Shown here piece by piece: positions 1 to 6,349 of a stretch of DNA of 6,640 nt. Position numbers and translations under genes: made by a program. Numbering within the stretch: the stretch's first letter is position 1; each line of letters begins with the position of its first letter. The notes below the pieces were generated by a model that did not search any database, was not told the DNA's origin, and saw nothing but the letters and a program-made list of their open reading frames with translations. The stretch comes from Clostridiales bacterium UBA4653 (lineage in GTDB: Bacteria; Bacillota; Clostridia; Oscillospirales; CAG-272), in NCBI GenBank assembly GCA_002405565.1, contig DHMB01000078.1, positions 1 to 6,640 on the forward strand, written 5' to 3'.

Positions 1-18
1 CAACTGAGCTAAAGGCCC
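1..18 (-). tRNA. 5' end of a tRNA gene, truncated by the window edge
   Basis: Read on the minus strand from base 18 to base 1, the sequence is GGGCCTT-TA-GCTC-AGTTG. This fits the first 18 positions of a bacterial tRNA: a 7-nt acceptor strand, U8-A9, the 5' D-stem strand GCUC, then the A14-G15 start of the D-loop. A near-consensus promoter lies just upstream on the same strand, with an expected leader of only about a dozen bases, as is usual for tRNA genes. The anticodon and the 3' half lie outside the window, so the isotype cannot be read. The gene may be the first of a tRNA cluster extending left. Confidence 0.82.
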
Positions 19-38
19 GTTTGTTTTAGCGCCTAACT

Positions 39-67
39 ATTTTATCATCAATATCGCCTTTTGTCAA
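39..67 (-). promoter_or_regulatory. Sigma-A-type promoter of the tRNA gene
   Basis: On the minus strand, a perfect -35 box TTGACA (67 to 62) is followed by a 17-bp spacer and the -10 box TAAAAT (44 to 39). Transcription would start near base 32, about 14 nt before the mature tRNA 5' end. Only the tRNA lies downstream, so the assignment is straightforward. Confidence 0.8.
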
Positions 68-71
68 GAAG

Positions 72-97
72 TTTTTCAAATGTTTTTTTCTTTTTTT
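72..97 (-). promoter_or_regulatory. A-tract upstream (UP-like) element of the tRNA promoter
   Basis: On the minus strand, three A-tracts lie directly upstream of the tRNA -35 box: 7 A at 97-91, 7 A at 89-83 and 5 A at 76-72. With a start near base 32 they fall at about -40 to -65. This is where UP elements contact the RNA polymerase alpha subunit C-terminal domain at strong stable-RNA promoters. The tracts are plain in the sequence; the function is inferred from position and composition. Confidence 0.5.
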
Positions 98-125
98 CGG
101 GTGCGGAGATAATCCATATAATCGA

Positions 126-154
126 TTGACTTTTTGTGAAATATGATATATAAT
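126..154 (+). promoter_or_regulatory. Sigma-A-type promoter of the deoC-pdp operon
   Basis: The -35 box TTGACT (126-131), a 17-bp spacer and a perfect -10 box TATAAT (149-154) lie upstream of deoC. The expected start is near base 161, giving a leader of about 40 nt. The 8-bp palindrome AATCGATT (120-127) touches the -35 box, but nothing ties it to a regulator. I saw no convincing DeoR- or CRP-type operator, so any deoxyribose control of this unit is not visible here. Confidence 0.8.
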
Positions 155-200
155 TACGGCAGATACCTATCAAATAATATACAGAAAAGAGAATTTGCTT

Positions 201-860
201 ATGGAAATTTCAAAAATACTCGGTTATTGCGATCATACCCTTCTTGCCCAGACAGCTACCTGGGAGCAGATAAAAGCCGTTTGCGATGACGGAATGAAAT
301 ATCACACGGCGTCCGTCTGTATTCCCGCAAGCTATGTAAAGCAGGCTAAAGAATACGTCGGCGACAGACTTGCCATATGCACAGTTGTCGGCTTTCCGAA
401 CGGCTATTCGACAACAGCCGCAAAATGCTTTGAAGCAGGCGAAGCCCTTGTTCACGGCGCAGATGAGATCGACACGGTTATAAACATCGGCTGGCTCAAG
501 GACAGAAAATGCGGCGAGATACTCGACGAGCTGAAAGCTCTCAAAGCCGTATGCGGCGGCAGAATTCTCAAGGTCATAATCGAAACTTGCCTTCTTACAG
601 ACGATGAAAAGATCAAAATGTGCGAGATAGTTACAGAGTCCGGTGCCGACTTCATCAAGACAAGCACAGGCTTTTCGACAGGCGGCGCAACGAGGGAGGA
701 TATCGCTCTCTTTGCAAAGCACGTCGGCAAGAACGTAAAGATCAAAGCCGCAGGCGGCATCAAGACGATCGAAGACGCGGAAGCTATGATCGAACTCGGC
801 GCAACAAGACTCGGAACGAGCAGAATAGTTAAAATCGTAAAGGAACAAAATCTTATCTGA
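201..860 (+). CDS. deoC: Deoxyribose-phosphate aldolase (DERA)
   Basis: Cytoplasmic class I aldolase that splits 2-deoxy-D-ribose-5-phosphate into acetaldehyde and glyceraldehyde-3-phosphate, the last step of deoxynucleoside catabolism. The product of 219 residues matches the usual bacterial DeoC length and is a single TIM-barrel domain. Visible family motifs are the N-terminal DHTLL (11-15), VVGFPNG (62-68), the active-site Asp in DEIDTVIN (D91), the Schiff-base lysine in FIKTSTGF (K153) and the second catalytic lysine in IKAAGGI (K182). The ATG at 201 is preferred. An in-frame TTG at 195 exists, but it sits only 3 nt after the purine-rich AAGAGAA (187-193), the likely though weak ribosome binding site, which is about 9 nt from the ATG. 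It is the first gene of an operon; pdp begins 15 nt after its stop. Confidence 0.96.
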   Translation: MEISKILGYCDHTLLAQTATWEQIKAVCDDGMKYHTASVCIPASYVKQAKEYVGDRLAICTVVGFPNGYSTTAAKCFEAGEALVHGADEIDTVINIGWLKDRKCGEILDELKALKAVCGGRILKVIIETCLLTDDEKIKMCEIVTESGADFIKTSTGFSTGGATREDIALFAKHVGKNVKIKAAGGIKTIEDAEAMIELGATRLGTSRIVKIVKEQNLI

Positions 861-875
861 CGGAGTGATCTGCAT

Positions 876-2171
876 ATGAGAATGTATGATATAATCGATA
901 AAAAGCGAGAAAAAGGCGAGCTTACAAAGGAAGAGATACGTTTTTTCCTTTCGGGCTTCGCAAAGGGTGAAATACCGGATTATCAGGCATCCGCTTTGCT
1001 TATGGCAATCTGTTGCAACGGTATGACAGACCGTGAGATTCTCGATCTCACGCAGGCAATGGCAACATCGGGCGATACGCTTGATCTCTCTTCCCTCAAA
1101 AACACAGTTGACAAACACAGCACCGGCGGCGTCGGCGACAAGGCAACGCTCATAGTAGCGCCGATTGCGGCAGCCCTCGGCGGCACGGTTGCAAAAATGT
1201 CCGGCAGAGGACTCGGACACACAGGAGGCACGGTCGATAAGCTCGAATCGATCCCCGGCTTCTGCACGGAGCTCGAGCCGGAAGTCTTTATGGAAAACGC
1301 AAAGAAATACGGCATCTGCGTTATCGGTCAGTCCGGCGATTTCAACCCGGCAGACAAAAAGCTCTATGCCCTGCGCGACGTAACGGCGACGGTCAAATCC
1401 ATTCCGCTTATAACCTCAAGCATTATGAGCAAAAAGCTCGCTGCGGGAGCGCATAATATCGTTCTCGACGTTACAGTCGGCTCCGGAGCCTTCATTTCCG
1501 ACCCCGCCGAAGCGAAAATTCTTGCCGAAAAGATGGTCTCGATCGGCAAGGCGGCAGGCAGAAACATAGCCGCCGTTATGACGAACATGAACGCTCCGCT
1601 CGGAAAGAACGTCGGCAACTCTCTCGAAGTCATCGAAGCCGTTGAAATCCTCCGCGGTAAAGGCCCTGCCGATCTGCGGGAGGTCTGCGTTGCGCTTGCG
1701 GGCGAAATGGTTGCGCTGTTCTCCGGCAAGGACGCAGACGACTGTCACGCGCTTTGCGAAAAAGCGCTTGACGACGGCTCCGCTTATGCAAAGTTCCTTG
1801 ATATGGTCAGGGCGCAGGGCGGCGACGTTTCCTATATCGAAAATACTGATAAATTCCCGAAAGCCGCATATTCTGCGGAGGTCAGAGCCGAAGAAGACGG
1901 CTTCATCACAAAAATGCAGACGGCGGAAATCGGAACGGCAAGCGTCATCCTCGGCGCCGGACGCGAAAAGAAGGGCGACGCAATCGACTTTGCCGCAGGG
2001 CTTGAAGTTCTGAAAAAAACAGGCGACAGCGTCAGAAAAGGCGACGTCATCGCAATTCTTCATACAAACAGAAAAGAAAAACTGCCGGAGGCGGAAAGAA
2101 TGTATCTCTCCGCAATCTCATACGGCGATTCGGCAAAAAAAGACCCCGAAGTCTACGGGATCGTAAGATAA
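876..2171 (+). CDS. pdp: Pyrimidine-nucleoside phosphorylase (thymidine phosphorylase family)
   Basis: Cytoplasmic enzyme that phosphorolyses uridine, thymidine and deoxyuridine to the free base and (deoxy)ribose-1-phosphate. Its 431 residues are close to full length for the family. The N-terminal alpha-helical domain carries DIIDKKREKGELT. The phosphate-binding segment is KHSTGGVGDK (80-89). The thymidine/pyrimidine phosphorylase signature SGRGLGHTGGTVDKLE spans 109-124. Base-binding residues by family alignment are R167 (LRDVTATV), S182 and K186 (ITSSIMSKK). The C-terminal domain (about 335-431) contains GAGREKKGD and the KTGDSVRKGDVI segment. I favour the broad-specificity Firmicutes enzyme Pdp over a strict thymidine phosphorylase (DeoA) on lineage grounds only; residues alone do not settle it. 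The ATG at 876 has GGAG at 862-865, 10 nt upstream; a second ATG at 882 is less well placed. It is co-transcribed with deoC, whose substrate it feeds via a phosphopentomutase not seen here. Confidence 0.95.
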   Translation: MRMYDIIDKKREKGELTKEEIRFFLSGFAKGEIPDYQASALLMAICCNGMTDREILDLTQAMATSGDTLDLSSLKNTVDKHSTGGVGDKATLIVAPIAAALGGTVAKMSGRGLGHTGGTVDKLESIPGFCTELEPEVFMENAKKYGICVIGQSGDFNPADKKLYALRDVTATVKSIPLITSSIMSKKLAAGAHNIVLDVTVGSGAFISDPAEAKILAEKMVSIGKAAGRNIAAVMTNMNAPLGKNVGNSLEVIEAVEILRGKGPADLREVCVALAGEMVALFSGKDADDCHALCEKALDDGSAYAKFLDMVRAQGGDVSYIENTDKFPKAAYSAEVRAEEDGFITKMQTAEIGTASVILGAGREKKGDAIDFAAGLEVLKKTGDSVRKGDVIAILHTNRKEKLPEAERMYLSAISYGDSAKKDPEVYGIVR

Positions 2172-2180
2172 AAGCAAGCA

Positions 2181-2206
2181 AAAACTCCGCCGACCGGCGG
2201 AGTTTT
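2181..2206 (+). terminator. Intrinsic terminator after deoC-pdp
   Basis: A perfect 11-bp stem (AAAACTCCGCC / GGCGGAGTTTT) with loop GACC begins 9 nt after the pdp stop. The GC-rich core ends in a run of only four T, followed by GTAA, so it may be leaky. The flanking A and T runs make the stem symmetric, but nothing converges from the right, so the plus-strand role is the relevant one. Only 21 nt separate it from the next start codon. Confidence 0.85.
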
Positions 2207-2227
2207 GTAAGGTATCAAGGAGATTTT

Positions 2228-5200
2228 ATGCTGTACCCAAAAAACAAAGAGAATTTTTCCGAGGGACTTTTTGAAAACCCGACGAGCGAATACAGAGGCG
2301 TTCCGTTCTGGTCGTGGAACTGCAAATTGCGAAAAGATCTGCTCGGAAAAGAGATCGATTATATGAAGGAAATGGGCTTCGGCGGCTATAATATGCACCC
2401 GCGCGTCGGGCTTGAAACGCCGTACCTTTCCGATGAATTTATGGACATCGTCCGCTTCTGCACGGAAAAAGGCAAGAAAAACGGGATGTTTTCCTGGATT
2501 TATGACGAAGACAAATGGCCCTCGGGCTATGCGGGCGGGTTTGTCACAAGCGACATTGAAATGCGTCGCAAGAAGCTGTTTGTCACACCCATTCCGTATG
2601 ACGACGGCTCACTTACGCTCAACGAGGACAAGAAAAAAGCGACGGCGGCTCTGCCGAAGGGAAAATATGTTTTCGTCGCCGCTTATGACGTTATCCTTGA
2701 CGAAGAAGGCGACCTCGTTTCGCACAGTCGCATAGAAATAGGCGACAGAGCCGAAGGCAGAAAATATTTTGCCTATCTCGAATATGACCCGGACGATCCG
2801 GGCTTCAACGGGCAGGCGTATGTTGACGTTCTCAAAAAGGAAGCGATAGACAAGTTCATTGAGGTAACGCACGAAAAATACAAAGCTTGCGTAGGCGATG
2901 AATTCGGAAAAGCCATTCCTGCAATCTTTACGGACGAGCCGCAGTTCAGCCACGCAACTCCGCTCGGCTTTGCAAAGCAGGAAAACGGCGGAGCGTCACT
3001 TCCCTTCACAAACGATTTTGAAGAAACCTTCAAAAAGGCTTATGGCGTCAGCATAATCGATAATATTCCGGAGGTTATCTGGAACCTTTCTGGCGGCAGA
3101 CTTTCAAAAATCAGATACCTGTTTTTTGACCACGTCGCCGAACGTTTTGCCTCGGCTTATTCGGACAATATCGGCAAATGGTGCCGGGAAAACAACATTC
3201 TTATGTCCGGACACGTTATGGACGAATGGCTCCTCCGTACACAGACGGGAGCCGTCGGCGACTGTATGCGCCAGTATCGCGGGTTCGGTCTGCCGGGAAT
3301 CGATATGCTCTGCGACAAGCGCGAGCTGACAACGGCAAAGCAGGCGCAGAGCGTCAGCCGTCAGATGGGAGCGCCGGGTGTGCTCTCCGAGCTTTACGGC
3401 GTCACAAGATGGGATTTTGATTTCCGCGGTCACAAAATGCAGGGCGACTGGCAGGCGGCGCTCGGAGTAACCGTACGCGTCCCGCACCTCTATTGGGCTT
3501 CTATGAAAGGTCAGGCAAAGAGGGATTACCCCGCCTCAATCGGTCATCAGTCGCCTTGGTATAAGCAATATAAATATATAGAAAACCACTTTGCAAGGGT
3601 CAATACCGCAATGACGCGCGGCAAAGCGGACGTAAGAGTCGCGGTCATCCACCCGATTGAAAGCTTCTGGCTCTATTACGGCCCGAACGACCGCTCCGCA
3701 ATGACCCTGCGCGAAAAAGACAACCTTTTCTGTGACACTGCAAGAACGCTCATCTGCGGCGGCATTGATTTTGACTTCATCTGCGAGGCGTTGCTTCCGT
3801 CGCAATACAAGAATACCGAAGGCGGGTTTGCCATCGGCGAGATGAAATATGACGCCGTTGTCGTCCCGAGCCTTACGACCATCCGCAAAACAACGCTCGA
3901 CGCGCTGAAAAACTTCAGAAAATCGGGCGGCGAGGTCATATTTATGGGCAGTATTCCCGAATACGTCGATGTGGAAAAGAGCGATGACGCAAAGGAATTT
4001 GCCGTCTCCTGCAAGAAAATAAACCCCTTCCCGGACGAGCTTCTGAAAAGCCTTGAAGATTTCAGAACAATCCGCATAACAAGCCGTAACGGCGAGCCGT
4101 ATTCAAACGCGGCATATCAGCTCCGCTCGGACGGAGAGAAGAAATATCTCTTCATTTCGCATGTGTTCAAGCCCCGCGACTATAACATCTCTTCTGTCGA
4201 TACCGCAATCGTAACGATTGCCGGTGAATGGGCTGTCAGAGAAATGAACACGGAAACAGGCAAAATCTCCCCCCTCCCTGCAAAATATAAAGACGGGAAC
4301 ACCGTAATAAAATGGATCGGAGGGGCGTGCACCTCGCTCCTTCTGGAGCTTACCGCCGGCAGAGGTGAAGAGGGCGAGATAAGCGAGGAGACATATTCAA
4401 AAGAGGAATTTCTCTCCGGAGAAGCCCGTTTCGCCCTTGAAGAGCCGAACGTTCTCCTCCTCGACAAGCCTTCATACAGCTTAAGCGGGGGAGAAATCAA
4501 GCGGGAAAGAGACATTCTTTATACAGACGTCGCCGTAAGAGATAAGCTCGGTATCCGCAGGCGCGGCGGCAAGATGAAGCAGCCCTGGGCAGACCCGATC
4601 GACAATAATCCGAAAGAAAAGCTCGCCCTTTATTATGAATTTGAAAGCGAAATTGAATATTCCGGCGCCGAGCTTGCGCTCGAATGTCTTGAATTTACAG
4701 ACGACATCATCTTCAACGGAGAAAAGGTAGAAAAAGCCCCCGTCGGGTATTATATCGACGAAGACGCGCTTACAAAAATCGCCCTTCCCGCGATAAGAAA
4801 GGGCAAAAATACGCTTGAAATAAATTATCGTTTCGGCGACGCAACTCAGCTTGAAAGCGTGTTTATTCTCGGCAATTTCGGCGTTGCTCTCGACGGCGCG
4901 ACGGCAAAAATAACGGCTATGCCCGAAAAGCTCCGCTATGCGGACGTTGTCTGCCAGGGTATGCCCTTCTACGGTGGCAATATGACCTATAAAACCGAAT
5001 TCGATTCCGACGGCGGCGAAAAAACGCTTGAGATCACCCGCTATTGCGGCTCTCTCATAACCGTTCGCCTTGACGGAAAGGAGCTCGGCGCAATGATCTA
5101 TCCGCCAGCCCGTCTCTGTCTCGGAAACGTTTCCAAGGGAAAGCACAGCCTTGAGCTGACTGTCTACGGCAACCGTGCAAACACCTTCGGCACTCTGCAT

Positions 5201-5326
5201 AATGCGGACGAGGACGTTCCGTATTGCAGCGCGCCCGCATGGCTCCCCGACGGCAGATTCTGGTGTCCCGAATATGTGACAAAGCGTTTCGGAATTATGA
5301 CATCACCCAGAATTCTGACAAAATAA
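2228..5326 (+). CDS. Large cytoplasmic glycoside hydrolase, GH106-like (alpha-L-rhamnosidase-related), substrate unknown
   Basis: A 1032-residue protein resembling the large GH106-type enzymes of Clostridia and Bacteroidetes. The N-terminal TIM-barrel start is recognisable: RGVPFWSWNCKL (23-34), MGFGGYNMHPRVGLETPYLSDE (49-70) and SWIYDEDKWPSGYAGG (89-104). A mainly beta insert seems to occupy about 115-200. Candidate catalytic acids are E237 in IFTDEPQ and E388 in LSELYG, at the expected ends of barrel strands 4 and 7. Residues 468-580 (VRVAVIHPIESFW, YDAVVVPS, SGGEVIFMG) resemble the flavodoxin/amidotransferase-like domain after the barrel in such enzymes. Two beta-sandwich, sugar-binding-like regions follow (about 798-885 and 905-1025). 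There is no signal peptide or membrane segment, so it should act in the cytoplasm on imported glycans. AAGGAG at 2217-2222 precedes the ATG by 5 nt. The family call is by eye; the sugar specificity cannot be read and could be other than rhamnose. Confidence 0.7.
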   Translation: MLYPKNKENFSEGLFENPTSEYRGVPFWSWNCKLRKDLLGKEIDYMKEMGFGGYNMHPRVGLETPYLSDEFMDIVRFCTEKGKKNGMFSWIYDEDKWPSGYAGGFVTSDIEMRRKKLFVTPIPYDDGSLTLNEDKKKATAALPKGKYVFVAAYDVILDEEGDLVSHSRIEIGDRAEGRKYFAYLEYDPDDPGFNGQAYVDVLKKEAIDKFIEVTHEKYKACVGDEFGKAIPAIFTDEPQFSHATPLGFAKQENGGASLPFTNDFEETFKKAYGVSIIDNIPEVIWNLSGGRLSKIRYLFFDHVAERFASAYSDNIGKWCRENNILMSGHVMDEWLLRTQTGAVGDCMRQYRGFGLPGIDMLCDKRELTTAKQAQSVSRQMGAPGVLSELYGVTRWDFDFRGHKMQGDWQAALGVTVRVPHLYWASMKGQAKRDYPASIGHQSPWYKQYKYIENHFARVNTAMTRGKADVRVAVIHPIESFWLYYGPNDRSAMTLREKDNLFCDTARTLICGGIDFDFICEALLPSQYKNTEGGFAIGEMKYDAVVVPSLTTIRKTTLDALKNFRKSGGEVIFMGSIPEYVDVEKSDDAKEFAVSCKKINPFPDELLKSLEDFRTIRITSRNGEPYSNAAYQLRSDGEKKYLFISHVFKPRDYNISSVDTAIVTIAGEWAVREMNTETGKISPLPAKYKDGNTVIKWIGGACTSLLLELTAGRGEEGEISEETYSKEEFLSGEARFALEEPNVLLLDKPSYSLSGGEIKRERDILYTDVAVRDKLGIRRRGGKMKQPWADPIDNNPKEKLALYYEFESEIEYSGAELALECLEFTDDIIFNGEKVEKAPVGYYIDEDALTKIALPAIRKGKNTLEINYRFGDATQLESVFILGNFGVALDGATAKITAMPEKLRYADVVCQGMPFYGGNMTYKTEFDSDGGEKTLEITRYCGSLITVRLDGKELGAMIYPPARLCLGNVSKGKHSLELTVYGNRANTFGTLHNADEDVPYCSAPAWLPDGRFWCPEYVTKRFGIMTSPRILTK

Positions 5327-5331
5327 CATTA

Positions 5332-5357
5332 AAAAGCGACCCGAGAGGGTCGCTTTT
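5332..5357. terminator. Bidirectional intrinsic terminator between convergent genes
   Basis: A perfect 11-bp stem (AAAAGCGACCC / GGGTCGCTTTT) is closed by a GAGA (GNRA-type) tetraloop. It begins 5 nt after the glycosidase stop and ends 2 nt from the stop of the convergent kinase gene. On the plus strand it ends in TTTT-C-TT-T; on the minus strand it ends in five T. One hairpin therefore serves both transcripts. Confidence 0.9.
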
Positions 5358-5359
5358 CT

Positions 5360-6193
5360 TTATTTTATTCTGTTTATGAGATACGGCATCGCCTCTTCAA
5401 AGTTGACTCCGTACGTCCTGCGGTTTTCGTCCTTGAGAGTAAGCGCGATACATTCGACGGTATAGTCCGCGGCGATTTTCAGCGCCTCCTCCGTGCCCTT
5501 TCCGAGGGCAACGGCGCCTGTGAAGGCAGAGGCGAAAATATCGCCCGTGCCGTGATATGCAACAGGCAGGTGCTCACGGTCATAATAGAAATAGTTGCCC
5601 GTTTCGGAATTCAGCGACATAACGCCGAGTCTTCCCTTTTCAAGCGAAACGCCCGTTATTGCGGCAGTTTTCGCTCCGAGAGCGCAGAGCTTTTTCAGCA
5701 TATCTTTTATATAAGCCTCGTCATAATCATCTCCGACATAAGGCACGCCGAGCATAAACGAAGCCTCCGTCAGGTTCGGCAGGATGACGTCTGCCTTTGC
5801 GCAGAGCGACGCCATACTGCGGGTGAATTCCTCCGTAAAGCCCGGATATAGCTTGCCACCGTCCGCCATAACGGGGTCGACGATTATCTTGTTTTCCGTC
5901 GTACCGAAATCGTCAAATATCCTGCCGACGATCTCAAGCTGACGGAACGAGCCGAGATAACCCGTGTAAATTGCGTCAAAACCGATGCTTTCCTTTTTCC
6001 AATGCTCCGCTATCGGGAGCATATCATCCGTAAGATCGCGGAACGTAAAGCCTTTGAACTGCGTATGAGTCGAAAGGACTGCCGTCGGCATGACCGCGGC
6101 TTCAACGCCCATCGCCGAAATTATCGGAAGAGCGACCGTAAGCGAGCATTTTCCGACGCACGATATATCCTGAATTGTGAGTATTCTTTTCAT
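5360..6193 (-). CDS. pdxY: Pyridoxal/pyridoxamine kinase (PdxY/PdxK-type, ribokinase superfamily)
   Basis: Cytoplasmic ATP-dependent kinase that phosphorylates B6 vitamers (pyridoxal, pyridoxamine, pyridoxine) at the 5' hydroxyl in the PLP salvage pathway. Its 277 residues fit the family. Visible motifs are the N-terminal QDISCVGKCSL (8-18), the vitamer-binding VLSTHTQFKGF (39-49), IVDPVMADGG (104-113), PNLTEA (139-144, with the N-x-x-E metal/phosphate motif) and the anion-hole GTGD (215-218) with catalytic D218. The GTGD form argues against the ThiD-like kinases that carry GTGC. The exact vitamer preference, and whether PdxY or PdxK is the better label, cannot be decided from sequence. The ATG at 6193 has a strong GGAGG (6205-6201), 7 nt upstream. 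The gene is monocistronic, convergent with the glycosidase and divergent from queT. Confidence 0.9.
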   Translation of the reverse strand: MKRILTIQDISCVGKCSLTVALPIISAMGVEAAVMPTAVLSTHTQFKGFTFRDLTDDMLPIAEHWKKESIGFDAIYTGYLGSFRQLEIVGRIFDDFGTTENKIIVDPVMADGGKLYPGFTEEFTRSMASLCAKADVILPNLTEASFMLGVPYVGDDYDEAYIKDMLKKLCALGAKTAAITGVSLEKGRLGVMSLNSETGNYFYYDREHLPVAYHGTGDIFASAFTGAVALGKGTEEALKIAADYTVECIALTLKDENRRTYGVNFEEAMPYLINRIK

Positions 6194-6225
6194 TATTCTA
6201 CCTCCGTGGCAAAATGTACAGGTAA

Positions 6226-6254
6226 ATAATATATCATCTCATCGGCTTTGTCAA
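6226..6254 (-). promoter_or_regulatory. Sigma-A-type promoter of the pyridoxal kinase gene
   Basis: On the minus strand, a perfect TTGACA (6254 to 6249), a 17-bp spacer and TATTAT (6231 to 6226) lie upstream of the kinase. Transcription would start near 6219, giving a leader of about 25 nt that holds the GGAGG site. There is no room for a leader riboswitch on this side. Confidence 0.8.
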
Positions 6255-6268
6255 TATAAATGTTGACA
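6249..6268. repeat. Imperfect palindrome spanning both divergent -35 boxes
   Basis: The arms TGTCAA (6249-6254) and TTGACA (6263-6268) are perfect inverted repeats separated by 8 bp. Two further inner pairs also match, so 8 of the 10 base pairs of the 20-bp element are symmetric. Each arm is also a consensus -35 box, one per strand. The symmetry could be a by-product of two close -35 boxes or a regulator site; the sequence does not decide. Confidence 0.55.
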
Positions 6269-6291
6269 TGGCGCGGTTTTTGTGATAACAT
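6263..6291 (+). promoter_or_regulatory. Sigma-A-type promoter of queT
   Basis: A perfect TTGACA (6263-6268), a 17-bp spacer and TAACAT (6286-6291) with an extended -10 TG at 6283-6284. The expected start is near G6298-G6299, exactly at the first paired bases of the riboswitch described next. Confidence 0.82.
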
Positions 6292-6297
6292 ATCCGC

Positions 6298-6339
6298 GGT
6301 GAGTTCGTAACCATCCTCACTTAAAACAAAACTATGGAG
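6298..6339 (+). promoter_or_regulatory. preQ1-I-type riboswitch in the queT leader, overlapping the Shine-Dalgarno
   Basis: The layout matches the small preQ1-I aptamer. P1 is GTGAG (6299-6303) with CTCAC (6316-6320), extendable by a G-T wobble. The loop is TTCGTAACCATC (6304-6315), ending in the cytosine (C6315) that, by analogy with known structures, would pair with preQ1. An A-rich tail, TTAAAACAAAACTA (6321-6334), follows. The pseudoknot P2 can form as CGTA (6306-6309) with TATG (6333-6336); an alternative is CCAT (6311-6314) with ATGG (6334-6337). Both use G6336, part of the GGAG ribosome binding site (6336-6339). Ligand binding would therefore hide the site and turn queT off at translation. 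No terminator hairpin follows, which also fits translational control. Confidence 0.82.
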
Positions 6340-6349
6340 ATGAAAATTT

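Noticed and set aside
120..127. AATCGATT palindrome as an operator for deoC
   Set aside because: It is a single 8-bp palindrome in AT-rich DNA with no second copy and no match to a regulator site I can name.
195..200. TTG at 195 as the start of deoC
   Set aside because: It is only 3 nt from the purine-rich site and adds two residues not needed by the family; the ATG at 201 is better spaced.
210..1220. A 336-codon minus-strand open frame across deoC and the start of pdp
   Set aside because: It lies wholly opposite two well-recognised genes, spans their intergenic gap, shows no family resemblance and is rich in Cys, His and Arg, as expected of an antisense shadow of codon bias.
4481..5200. 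A 239-codon minus-strand open frame inside the glycosidase
   Set aside because: It is antisense to a continuous 1032-codon gene, has no ribosome binding site support or recognisable domain, and similar shadows occur elsewhere (for example 1416-2063).
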